In this document: piece after piece, positions 1-8,054 of the stretch
How the letters are laid out: each line of letters begins with the position of its first letter
Position numbering within the stretch: position 1 is the first letter of the stretch
Assembly: GCF_947492815.1 (NCBI RefSeq)
Contig: NZ_CANLOB010000008.1
Coordinates: forward strand, 1-64,000
DNA: 64,000 nt
Reading direction: 5' to 3'
Origin: an uncultured Dokdonia sp.
GTDB taxonomy: Bacteria > Bacteroidota > Bacteroidia > Flavobacteriales > Flavobacteriaceae
Translations under genes and position numbers: made by a program
Notes under the pieces: model-generated
What the model was told of the DNA's origin: nothing
Seen by the model: only the letters and a program-made list of their open reading frames with translations
Databases searched by the model: none

Positions 1-13
1 TAGCTAAGGTTAA

Positions 14-1744
14 ATCATTGGTATTTATTCGCATAACAAAATATACATTTTTGTCAACGAATTAGGTAACCTTTACAGAGACGAAGAAGTACCAGCCAAG
101 CAATGGCACGACTTTATTGGATTAACTCCTATCACCGATGAAGATTGTGTAGATGATCCTAATGCCATCGGATGGATTTCTGTAAACCACGAGCGTATTT
201 TATCAGATGATAAGATTGGGGATGGTGGAGGAATGACTTCTTTCCTTCTGGCTCGTGATCCAGGGGATGAGAGTCTTTATGTAATACCTCAAACTCTTGC
301 AGATGGTCGTTCTGGAGAGTTTTTCAACGTTGATTTTAGTGGTGTTGGAGAAACTGGAATGAACTGTGGAGGAATTAACTCTATTGTAGATGGTCGTATC
401 TGGACTGCAGAAGAGTGGTTTAGAACAAGTAATGCTAGTATTTATCAAGAAGGTGCTGGTGTAAGAGATACAGTACCTTACACAATCAAGTATACGTCTT
501 TTGAGATGGCCAACTGGCAAACCATACCTAAATATGAGAACTTTAACTGGATGGTAGAGATTGATCCTCGTGAAGCCAAAGCTATACGTAAGCAATATAA
601 CTGGGGACGTCAGCCTTTTGAAGGAGGTACGGTAGCTGCCGACAACCAAACGGTTTATATGGGAGCTGATGCAACACCAGGATTCTTTACTCGATTTACA
701 GCAAATGAACCTGGTGATTTTACAAGCGGCACATTGGAAGTATATAAACATGATGATCCTAACCGTTGGGTAGAAATTGATAATGAAGATTTTGATAAAA
801 TGCTAAACTTTGCAGGGGAAGCTGTTACTGCTGGAGCAACTATGTTCAATCGTTTAGAGTGGGTAACTATCGATGCCAATACTGGAAAAATATATATGAC
901 AGAAACGGGACGTGACAATCCCGGATCTCGTTGGGAAGATGAGCTTGCAGCAGGAGCTGTTTTTGCACCGCATCATATAGCACGCGCTGCTGATCAGGGA
1001 GTTGCTGATCCTGCCGATGCTGAATATTGGGATTATTACGGTCGTGTATTAGAATATGATCCTGCAACAGGTGATGTTCGTGTGTATATAGAAGGCGGAC
1101 CTTTCTTTGAAGAAAGCCCTGCATTAGCAGAGTACCCCGTAAAACACTTATCTAATCCTGACGGACTTAATGTATTATACACTACTGTAGATAATGAAGA
1201 GAGAACATTCCTTTTGGTACAAGAAGATTTGAACGGTACTTCTTTTGGACGCGCTCCAGCTGAATTTCCAGATAACAGAATGTGTGAACTATACCTGTTA
1301 GATTTAGAAATTGAAAACCCAGTTTTAGATGATTTGATTCGTTTGACGCAGACCCCTCTTGGTGCAGAAATCACTGGTGCTGTTGGTACGCCCGATGGAA
1401 AGTCTATTTTAGTAAACTCACAACACCCTTCTACTTCAAACCCAGCACCATTCAATAATTCATTGACATATGCATTAACTGGATTTGACCGACCTGGGGC
1501 TATTGATGCTTTACTTTCTACTCGTGATGTAGAATTTGATGATTCAGGATTTAATATCTATCCAAATCCTGCAGAGCGTATTGTGTATTTTAATCAAACT
1601 ACAGATGTTGCACTTTATGATATTTTAGGGAAACGTATAGGTGTTTACCGTAATGTAAATGCTATTGACATTTTTAATCTAGCTACAGGGACATATCTAT
1701 TAAAGACGAAAGAAGGTGAGACTCGCAAACTTATTATAAAATAA
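14..1744 (+). CDS. phoX: PhoX-type alkaline phosphatase with T9SS C-terminal sorting domain, 5' end incomplete
   Basis: This is a DUF839/PhoX-like secreted phosphatase, a family that frees phosphate from organic esters outside the cell using Fe and Ca. The family signature is seen in the stretch WISVNHE, coded near 175-195, and in the Asn-Cys-Gly-Gly stretch near 362-375, whose Cys aligns with the iron-ligand Cys of PhoX. The last ~75 residues (from NIYPNPAE) are a type A T9SS sorting domain, so the protein is exported across the outer membrane. The first ATG is at 233, but the same frame is open and PhoX-like back to position 14, where two in-frame TAA codons (5-7 and 11-13) stop it. No ATG, GTG or TTG lies between 14 and 233. 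Either the reading frame shifts at the window edge or the gene is damaged. The family call is fairly sure; the 5' structure is not. Confidence 0.72.
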   Translation: MIGIYSHNKIYIFVNELGNLYRDEEVPAKQWHDFIGLTPITDEDCVDDPNAIGWISVNHERILSDDKIGDGGGMTSFLLARDPGDESLYVIPQTLADGRSGEFFNVDFSGVGETGMNCGGINSIVDGRIWTAEEWFRTSNASIYQEGAGVRDTVPYTIKYTSFEMANWQTIPKYENFNWMVEIDPREAKAIRKQYNWGRQPFEGGTVAADNQTVYMGADATPGFFTRFTANEPGDFTSGTLEVYKHDDPNRWVEIDNEDFDKMLNFAGEAVTAGATMFNRLEWVTIDANTGKIYMTETGRDNPGSRWEDELAAGAVFAPHHIARAADQGVADPADAEYWDYYGRVLEYDPATGDVRVYIEGGPFFEESPALAEYPVKHLSNPDGLNVLYTTVDNEERTFLLVQEDLNGTSFGRAPAEFPDNRMCELYLLDLEIENPVLDDLIRLTQTPLGAEITGAVGTPDGKSILVNSQHPSTSNPAPFNNSLTYALTGFDRPGAIDALLSTRDVEFDDSGFNIYPNPAERIVYFNQTTDVALYDILGKRIGVYRNVNAIDIFNLATGTYLLKTKEGETRKLIIK

Positions 1745-1818
1745 ATTTAATTATTTGAATTTAGCTTCAGGTGTTCTTTGAGGAGAGCATCTGAAGTTTT
1801 TATTAATTACTTGTTATT

Positions 1819-3732
1819 ATGAATGTGCTAAAAAATACAACATTGGTTTTTTTCTTCTTAATGGGTTTCTATCTACTATGGAATAAAGGGGCTCCTGACA
1901 ATTCTTATTCAGAGAAAGTTATCATTGGAATAAATGCTAAGTTTCAAAATGAATTAACAATATTTGATGAGCAAGCCCAACGATTTAATACTGTTGTTCT
2001 GGAAGCACAACCTAACAAAACCAATGAAACTGGGACAATTATTGTTAAATCATATAAAAACCTCAGAAAATCTTTTAAAAAAGTAGAATTTCTGATGGAA
2101 TATTTAGATAAAGAATCCTTTAATTTCTCCATTAATGGAGCACCATTACCAAAAATTGAAAAAAAAGTACCCGATGTAATTGTCCTTGATCCTAAAGGCC
2201 TTCAAGTGATTGACGAATTATTAGCCGAGCCCCTCCATACAGAAAGTCTTAAAGAACTACAATATTATAGTGATAAATTAAGTAAAGACGTTACACGCAT
2301 ACGAAAATATCTTAAAAACAAGACAATTACTGATCGTCAGTTTTTTGAAGCCAGTCGTATAAGTTTAATCCGGTTAACATCCTTAGGAGTTACAGGTTTT
2401 GATACCCCAGGTACGCTAGAAGGCATTGCAGATGCAGAAGTAGTTATCAAAAGTTTGCATAGTTACATAGCACCTTATCGATTAGAATTAAAAAATATAG
2501 GAAAGTTAACATTAGCTAAAGAATGTGATGCTATTTTAAAAGCAGGAGAAAAACAGTTAAAACATACTACTTTTGACAACTTTGACCGATTAACCTTCAT
2601 TAGAGAAGTTGTTAACCCCTTATACAAAATCATAAGAGATATTCATTTAGCACTAAATTATGAAACCATAGATGAAGTTACAAAGTATACGCCAGCCACC
2701 AATTATATGGCCGATAATCTATTTGGCAAAGATTTCTTAGATCCTTTTTATTATGTGAGTTTAGAACAAGATAAAAACTATAAGGACAAAGAAAATTTAG
2801 GGCAAAAATTATTTAATGACACACGTTTATCTCAAAATGGAACTATGGCATGTGCATCTTGTCATAAAAAAGAATTAGCATTTACCGATGGAGAGGCTAT
2901 TACCTTATCTAATGATGGTTCTCCTTTAAAACGTAACTCTATGACTTTAAATTATTCTGTATTTGCTAAAGGTTATTTTCACGATTTACGTACACACCGT
3001 CTCGAAGATCAATTTGAGCATGTCATTGTGAGTAAAGGTGAGTTCAATTCTTCTTACAAAGAAATTATAATCAAACTTAATGCAATTGATGAGTATAAGG
3101 ACGCTTTCGCGAAAGCGTTCCCAGAAGATAAAGAACCTATAAGCAGACGAAATTTAGATTATGCTTTCACAGCGTATACCATGGGGTTAAACTCCTATAC
3201 AAATAAATTTGACAGATACTTTAATGGCGAGCCTGTAACATTAACCAAAAAAGAAAAAGAAGGGTTTAATCTTTTCACTGGAAAAGCAGCTTGTGCTACC
3301 TGTCATTTTTTACCATTATACAATGGTAGTGTACCTCCTTTTTATCTAGAATCTGAAAGTGAAGTATTAGGCGTACCTGAAACGACTGATGATCCTACGC
3401 AAATAGATGATGATTTAGGTCGTATTGCTAATGGAAGACCAAAAGATGGAGCACTACACTATAAAAACTCATTTAAAACACCTACACTACGCAATATTGC
3501 GTTAACAGCACCATATATGCACAATGGGGTATTTGCTACGCTAGAAGAAGTAATGGATTTTTATAATAAAGGTGGAGGTGCTGGACAAGGTATGAATATC
3601 TCACATCAGACATTAGCTCCAGATCCTTTAGAGCTTACTAATGAGGAAATAGATGCCATCATTGACTTTATGGAAGCACTTACCGATGAAGAGTTTAAGC
3701 CTTTTATAAAAACTATAACTGAAACTAATTAA
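1819..3732 (+). CDS. Di-haem cytochrome c peroxidase / MauG-type protein with N-terminal helical region
   Basis: The protein has 637 residues. An N-terminal hydrophobic segment (about residues 5-22) is an export signal or anchor to the periplasm. Residues ~40-300 are a helix-rich region without cysteine haem motifs. The C-terminal half is a cytochrome c peroxidase domain with two c-haem sites, CASCH at 345-349 and CATCH at 492-496, and a downstream APYMHNG motif whose Met is the usual axial ligand. The family reduces hydrogen peroxide or oxidises substrates with electrons from cytochrome c. It follows the PhoX gene by 74 bases in the same direction. A copy of the dispersed palindrome lies in frame inside it (3102-3117) and encodes Ala-Phe-Ala-Lys-Ala. 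The peroxidase family is certain; the substrate is unknown. Confidence 0.88.
   Translation: MNVLKNTTLVFFFLMGFYLLWNKGAPDNSYSEKVIIGINAKFQNELTIFDEQAQRFNTVVLEAQPNKTNETGTIIVKSYKNLRKSFKKVEFLMEYLDKESFNFSINGAPLPKIEKKVPDVIVLDPKGLQVIDELLAEPLHTESLKELQYYSDKLSKDVTRIRKYLKNKTITDRQFFEASRISLIRLTSLGVTGFDTPGTLEGIADAEVVIKSLHSYIAPYRLELKNIGKLTLAKECDAILKAGEKQLKHTTFDNFDRLTFIREVVNPLYKIIRDIHLALNYETIDEVTKYTPATNYMADNLFGKDFLDPFYYVSLEQDKNYKDKENLGQKLFNDTRLSQNGTMACASCHKKELAFTDGEAITLSNDGSPLKRNSMTLNYSVFAKGYFHDLRTHRLEDQFEHVIVSKGEFNSSYKEIIIKLNAIDEYKDAFAKAFPEDKEPISRRNLDYAFTAYTMGLNSYTNKFDRYFNGEPVTLTKKEKEGFNLFTGKAACATCHFLPLYNGSVPPFYLESESEVLGVPETTDDPTQIDDDLGRIANGRPKDGALHYKNSFKTPTLRNIALTAPYMHNGVFATLEEVMDFYNKGGGAGQGMNISHQTLAPDPLELTNEEIDAIIDFMEALTDEEFKPFIKTITETN
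3102..3117. repeat. Dispersed palindrome CGCTTTCGCGAAAGCG, copy 1 (inside the peroxidase gene)
   Basis: Perfect 16-bp self-complementary sequence. It is read in frame GCT TTC GCG AAA GCG as Ala-Phe-Ala-Lys-Ala. Confidence 0.9.
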
Positions 3733-3779
3733 ACTACCTCAAAGCAAATCCAAGAGGCATTGAAAAGAAACTGAATTTT

Positions 3780-3950
3780 AACCCGTATTATGCAATAGAA
3801 AATCTATTCCGTCTTGAAACTGCTGTAAAATATATCACTGCGCTAGGTTTTTAAGCTTAACTATAGCGATGCTATGTTAAAACTCAGAAAACATCATATT
3901 CCATTGCTGTTTCAACCCTCATAACGAAGTTCAATTGCATAATACGGGTT
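3780..3950. mobile_element. MITE-like element with 17-bp terminal inverted repeats
   Basis: The arms 3780-3796 (AACCCGTATTATGCAAT) and 3934-3950 are exact reverse complements. Weaker complementarity continues inward (for example TTGAAACTGCTG near 3814 against a TTGCTGTTTCAA stretch near 3904), so the whole 171 bp could fold as one long imperfect hairpin. It has no coding capacity. This is the size and shape of a miniature inverted-repeat element or a collapsed insertion sequence. I see no clear target-site duplication, and only one copy is in the window, so mobility is inferred. Confidence 0.5.
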
Positions 3951-4310
3951 TAATTTTGAAGTAAGACTCGGCGTATTAAATCCTTTGGTAGTGTCAATAT
4001 AAATCTATTACTAAATGATAATAGATAGTCTAATAAAAAGATAATGAGTTAAGATGTAATCATTGATAAATGAGCATCAATTTTAGGGAAAAATTGATTA
4101 TTTTTTAGTGTGATTTAAAAAGGTCATCCTTTAATCCTTCAAGTTTTCAACTTACTATAAAAGAGGTGGCTAAATTTAAAAAAATACATTTTTAGTAATT
4201 ATGTTTCTTCTAGAGAAAGTGTAAAAAAGAAATATTTTTATAATACTACAGGACAGTTAAACTGGAAAAAAATAGTACATAACACATAGCGTAAAACAAG
4301 CCCTAAAATT

Positions 4311-4352
4311 GAAATAGAGTGATTATCTCATAGCCGACTCTCACTCTATTTC
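4311..4352. repeat. 12-bp perfect inverted repeat
   Basis: GAAATAGAGTGA (4311-4322) and TCACTCTATTTC (4341-4352) can form a stem with an 18-nt loop. No T-run follows on either strand and no gene ends nearby, so a terminator is unlikely. Function unknown. Confidence 0.5.
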
Positions 4353-4831
4353 GTAACAGATACGTATGTTAATCCTACTTAACTACACTTTATATTACAT
4401 ATCCGTTTTTCATTTTTCATGACATAGCGTTTAAACATGTATAGTTATTTTTCTATACTAAAAATAGCATAAATCAAACGTCATTCAGTAAATAACGATA
4501 AAGTATTACGTCACAAATGGGTTCATTATATACATACAAACGATTCGTTATCTATACCATTCAAAAACCAATAGTTAGACATATATGTATGATCACTACC
4601 CATGTAGTTTATAAACTAGAGATAGCTGTTTCCAATATCAAAGATGTATAGAAAACCAAAATTATATTTGAGAATACACTGAGGTAATTACAACAAAAAG
4701 CTTTCTTTTTAATTCCTATTTCTTTTTCAAATTCTTTAGTGATAAGAATACATATTCGTATTTAGTTTATTACATTGCTCATTATAAAACGTGTAGATAC
4801 GCTACACCTCACTAATACGAATCAGAAAATC

Positions 4832-5440
4832 ATGCAAAACATTCAATTCCCAGTTAATTTCGAATTTAATATTTCAACCCTAGCAAATGACTTTAAAGCT
4901 ACAGACGCAAGCGGAAAAACCATTGCCTATGTTAGACAGAAAATGTTTAAGCTTAAGGAGGATATTCAAATATTTAGTGACGACTCAAAAACAAAGGTGA
5001 ATTATAGAATTAAAGCTGATAAATGGTTAGATTTTTCTACAGCATATTCTTTTTATGATGAAAGCACCGAAAATAAAGGTAAAAGCTTTGGGAAAGTAGT
5101 ACGTAAAGGCTGGAAATCTATTTGGAAGGCAGAATATCAAATTATTGACGAAAACGAAAAACAACAATATACCGTGAGTGAAGAAAATGCTTGGGTAAAA
5201 GTAGGAGATTCATTATTAGGTCAAATTCCTATACTTAGCATCTTTACAGGATATCTCTTTAACCCTTCATATATTGTTGTAGATATAAATGGTAATCAAA
5301 TTATTAGATTAAAGAAACAAGCATCTTTCTTTGGAAGAAAGTTTGAATTATCTAAATTAGGTGAGATGGATGCAGACGATGATGATAGAGTGATGCTTAG
5401 CTTAATGATGATGATTTTATTAGAACGAAGAAGAGGATAA
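4832..5440 (+). CDS. LURP-one-related / Tubby-like fold protein
   Basis: The frame is open from an upstream ATG at 4775, but similarity to the family begins at the second Met (MQNIQFPVNFEF), so I place the start at 4832. The protein has 202 residues. The alternating short beta-strand pattern, with repeated phrases of the type 'IAYVRQKMFKLKEDI' and 'YQIIDENEKQQYTV', fits the LURP-one-related/YxjI barrel family, whose molecular function is poorly known. Residues ~138-165 contain a hydrophobic hairpin, as in other members. The C terminus is unusual: an acidic run (DADDDD) followed by a Met-rich and Arg-rich tail. It stands alone, well separated from its neighbours. The family call is moderate; no function is assigned. 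Confidence 0.65.
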   Translation: MQNIQFPVNFEFNISTLANDFKATDASGKTIAYVRQKMFKLKEDIQIFSDDSKTKVNYRIKADKWLDFSTAYSFYDESTENKGKSFGKVVRKGWKSIWKAEYQIIDENEKQQYTVSEENAWVKVGDSLLGQIPILSIFTGYLFNPSYIVVDINGNQIIRLKKQASFFGRKFELSKLGEMDADDDDRVMLSLMMMILLERRRG

Positions 5441-5459
5441 TCTTCCATAAAACATACAT

Positions 5460-5491
5460 ATCTCATAGCCATTCTTATATCGTTATGAGAT
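5460..5491 (+). terminator. Hairpin after the LURP-one-like gene
   Basis: The arms ATCTCATA (5460-5467) and TATGAGAT (5484-5491) lie 20 bases after the stop codon. There is no strong T-run, so this is only a possible terminator. Confidence 0.35.
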
Positions 5492-5586
5492 GTGTAAACT
5501 AACTAGAAAGGTATGATTACTCATTCATTATTGCACTAGCGTCTCTATTCAGGTATACTTGTAGTAAAGATATATATACTACTACA

Positions 5587-6060
5587 ATGAAAGCAAAACT
5601 AATCATACTGATTTCTCTAATCATCTTATCTTCTTGTAAAACGCAAAGTTATAGAGAGAAGTTTTCTTATTATTTTGATTTATCTGACCAATTACTTTTC
5701 ATAGAAAGTAACATCATTAATTCTGATACAAATACATTTAGCATTGATATTCATTCTAGAAGTTGTTATTCTATAAATACTCTTATATCTAATTTTGAAA
5801 TAAGTGTTGACTCTGTAAAAATCAAAACCATTAGAGAAACTAATTTTAAAAAAATAGTTGATACTTCATTTACGGTCTCTAAAAAGAAAATCTTAGAAGA
5901 GATTAATTATCAAAAAGAAAATGCCAAAGACATTATAGTTGTAGCCGGATACTATCAGCATATCCAAATTTCTCGTGATAACAAAGCCATACGATATCCA
6001 ACAACAAAGGTTGCAGATTATTTAATTGAATATTTAGAAACTGGAGAAAATCATCAATAA
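5587..6060 (+). CDS. Hypothetical lipoprotein
   Basis: The protein has 157 residues. The N terminus MKAKLIILISLIILSSCKTQ is a lipoprotein signal peptide with Cys17 at the lipobox (LSSC), so the mature protein is anchored to a membrane, probably facing the periplasm or the surface. The mature part has no motif I recognise; it is polar with several short predicted strands and one more Cys (in RSCYS). It ends one base before the convergent phosphoesterase gene, leaving no room for a separate terminator. It may be a lineage-specific gene. I do not assign a function. Confidence 0.7.
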   Translation: MKAKLIILISLIILSSCKTQSYREKFSYYFDLSDQLLFIESNIINSDTNTFSIDIHSRSCYSINTLISNFEISVDSVKIKTIRETNFKKIVDTSFTVSKKKILEEINYQKENAKDIIVVAGYYQHIQISRDNKAIRYPTTKVADYLIEYLETGENHQ

Positions 6061-6061
6061 A

Positions 6062-6553
6062 TCATCGATCCACCTGAATGACCTCTAAGTTATCAATCTT
6101 CCCAGCATCTATCGTAAAACGTAACATCGTACGTACTTTATGAAAACCATGTTTCCCTATCGCACCTGGGTTCATGTGGAGTAAACCTAGTTTCTTATCG
6201 GGCATTACTTTTAGAATATGACTATGTCCACAAATAAATAATTTAGGCGGATTTGCTCGTATTTCTTCTCTAATTGCTGGAGAATAACGTCCTGGATAAC
6301 CACCTATATGCGTAATCCAAACATCAACTCCTTCGCATACAAAACGATTATTTAACGGAAACTCTTGACGTGCTTCGGTATCATCTATATTTCCAAAAAC
6401 AGCACGTAAAGGCTTGATTTTTTGAAGCGCATCAGTCACTTTTAAATCCCCAATATCACCCGCATGCCATACCTCATCGGCTTGTTGGGCATGATCGAGT
6501 ATGTGATTATCTATATGACTATGGGTATCGCTAAGAAGAAGGATTTTTTTCAA
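6062..6553 (-). CDS. Metallophosphoesterase, YfcE/MJ0936-type phosphodiesterase
   Basis: A 163-residue single-domain calcineurin-like phosphoesterase of the small YfcE class, which hydrolyses phosphodiesters or phosphomonoesters with a two-metal centre. The metal-binding motifs are all present: Asp9-x-His11 (SDTHSH), Gly-Asp33 (HAGDIGD), Gly-Asn55-Ile-Asp (GNIDD), a single His in the middle (WITHIGG) and Gly-His-Ser-His near residue 110. The length is typical. The physiological substrate of such proteins is generally not known. It is convergent with the lipoprotein gene and lies downstream of the unknown gene at 6588 on the same strand, 34 bases away. Confidence 0.85.
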   Translation of the reverse strand: MKKILLLSDTHSHIDNHILDHAQQADEVWHAGDIGDLKVTDALQKIKPLRAVFGNIDDTEARQEFPLNNRFVCEGVDVWITHIGGYPGRYSPAIREEIRANPPKLFICGHSHILKVMPDKKLGLLHMNPGAIGKHGFHKVRTMLRFTIDAGKIDNLEVIQVDR

Positions 6554-6587
6554 GAACTTTAATTTTAATACGAATTAAATATAGCTG

Positions 6588-7205
6588 TTATTTTATAATA
6601 ATTTGTGACTCACATTGTGCTCGTATATTGGCAGCCATTTGAGCGCTAAAATTAATCCAAAAATCAAAATCATATTCCGCATAGATACTCCATTCTTTAC
6701 CACTATCATGCGTGATTATACAAGCAGCATATGTGCCATATTGATATATTGATATTTTTTTAATTGGATCTTTGAATCCCCAAATATTACATCGTACCAT
6801 TCCAAACCCATCACCATGAGTATCTAAAAATGTATTCTTTATCTCATGTATAGTATTTCCTTTCATAGTTTTTTGAGACATTGCTTCATCAAAAAACCTT
6901 GTATCCTCTATAATAGGATTAAAATCTGGAAGAATAGGATTGGTTACCCAAAAAGGAGCCCAATCCTCTATAGGTTCATCAGGCCCAGGAGAAAGTGTCA
7001 CCCATTTTCTTATTCCTGAATCATCTTCAACCCTTAAATTTAATTCATATGATGAATAAAAATGTCCATAATCCTGATTATAAAATGTTACATCAGGATA
7101 TGACTCACTACTAGATATTCTTAAATTAGGGATGAGTCCAAATTCAATTGTTTGCCCTATGAGATCTTGAAGAATATCTTTATGTCTATCTAAAATTAAT
7201 TTCAT
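6588..7205 (-). CDS. Hypothetical protein, 205 aa
   Basis: No family recognised. The protein is soluble, acidic and rich in aromatic residues (repeated Trp and Tyr), with no signal peptide or membrane segment. The start MKLILDRHKDILQDL is the first Met and sits 90 bases from the divergent truA start. It contains two segments with a conserved look, 'WAPFWVTNPILPDFNP' and 'KEWSIYAEYDFDFW'. The base composition is similar to its neighbours. It could be a cytosolic protein of a small flavobacterial family. It shares its upstream region, including a copy of the dispersed palindrome, with truA. Confidence 0.6.
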   Translation of the reverse strand: MKLILDRHKDILQDLIGQTIEFGLIPNLRISSSESYPDVTFYNQDYGHFYSSYELNLRVEDDSGIRKWVTLSPGPDEPIEDWAPFWVTNPILPDFNPIIEDTRFFDEAMSQKTMKGNTIHEIKNTFLDTHGDGFGMVRCNIWGFKDPIKKISIYQYGTYAACIITHDSGKEWSIYAEYDFDFWINFSAQMAANIRAQCESQIIIK

Positions 7206-7254
7206 CTTGTTCTATAAGGTATAAGCAACTTACTTTGTTTATTATGTTTTTATA

Positions 7255-7270
7255 CGCTTTCGCGAAAGCG
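7255..7270. repeat. Dispersed palindrome, copy 2 (divergent promoter region)
   Basis: CGCTTTCGCGAAAGCG, extended to the perfect 20-bp palindrome TACGCTTTCGCGAAAGCGTA at 7253-7272. It lies between the divergent 6588 gene and truA and directly abuts a TATATTTG -7 element. Confidence 0.9.
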
Positions 7271-7278
7271 TATATTTG
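7271..7278 (+). promoter_or_regulatory. Candidate Bacteroidota -7 promoter element for truA
   Basis: TATATTTG matches the Bacteroidota -7 consensus TAnnTTTG, 18 bases before the TTG start of truA. I see no good TTG at the expected -33 spacing, because the palindrome occupies that interval. Moderate support only. Confidence 0.45.
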
Positions 7279-7295
7279 CTCAAAAATAATACACT

Positions 7296-8054
7296 TTGCG
7301 GTATTTTATACAACTATCTTATAACGGAACTCCATATCATGGATGGCAACGCCAACCCAATGCAGTTACAGTGCAACAAACCATCGAAGAAGCACTATCT
7401 ACATTGTTACGCACACCTACGACCATTATGGGTGCTGGACGTACAGATACGGGTGTACATGCCCAGATGATGTATGCACATGTAGATATGGGAGATACCG
7501 ATTTTGATAAAGCGGATATAACAAAACTCACCTACAAATTAAATAGTTTTTTACCCCCAAGTATTGCGATTATAAAAATTATTCCTGTAACAGCAGCGGC
7601 ACATGCTCGTTTTGACGCAACACATAGATCTTACATTTATAGAGTGAGTCCTAGTAAAAACCCATTTACACAAGAGCGTGCTTTTTATTATAAAATTCCG
7701 TTAGATGTAGAACGCATGCAAGAAGCTTCAGATATCTTATTAACATATTCAGATTTTGAGTGTTTTAGCAGATCAAATACAGATGTCAACACGTATCTTT
7801 GTGATATAAAAGAAGCATCTTGGTCTCAAGTAGATGATGAATATCATTTTAAAATCACAGCAGATCGATTTCTACGTAATATGGTACGTGCTGTGGTAGG
7901 TACACTTATAGAAATAGGACAGGGTAAAAAAACTGTTTCTTGGATGCATGAAGTGATTAAAGGTAAAAATAGAAGTCTTGCTGGTGCTTCTGCTCCTGCA
8001 CATGGATTATACTTAACGGATATTGGATATCCTAAACATATATTTATAGATTAA
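7296..8054 (+). CDS. truA: tRNA pseudouridine(38-40) synthase
   Basis: TruA isomerises uridines 38-40 in the anticodon stem-loop of many tRNAs. The 252-residue protein has the family start RYFIQLSYNGTPYHGWQRQ and the catalytic motif GRTDTGVHA with Asp51 as the nucleophile; the C-terminal half holds FLRNMVRAVVGT, also diagnostic. The start codon is TTG (7296-7298): no ATG lies upstream at a suitable place, and the conserved N terminus begins there. The stop overlaps the ATG of the following ABC transporter by one base (TAATG), which implies translational coupling and one operon. Confidence 0.97.
   Translation: MRYFIQLSYNGTPYHGWQRQPNAVTVQQTIEEALSTLLRTPTTIMGAGRTDTGVHAQMMYAHVDMGDTDFDKADITKLTYKLNSFLPPSIAIIKIIPVTAAAHARFDATHRSYIYRVSPSKNPFTQERAFYYKIPLDVERMQEASDILLTYSDFECFSRSNTDVNTYLCDIKEASWSQVDDEYHFKITADRFLRNMVRAVVGTLIEIGQGKKTVSWMHEVIKGKNRSLAGASAPAHGLYLTDIGYPKHIFID

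Larger units (their letters stand above)
3733..4831. other. Gene-poor 1.1 kb intergenic region
   Basis: I find no convincing coding frame here. The region is very AT-rich. It holds a 171-bp element with 17-bp terminal inverted repeats (3780-3950) and a 12-bp inverted repeat (4311-4352), listed separately. The rest may carry the promoter of the 4832 gene; I cannot point to a clear promoter or RNA gene. Confidence 0.6.
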
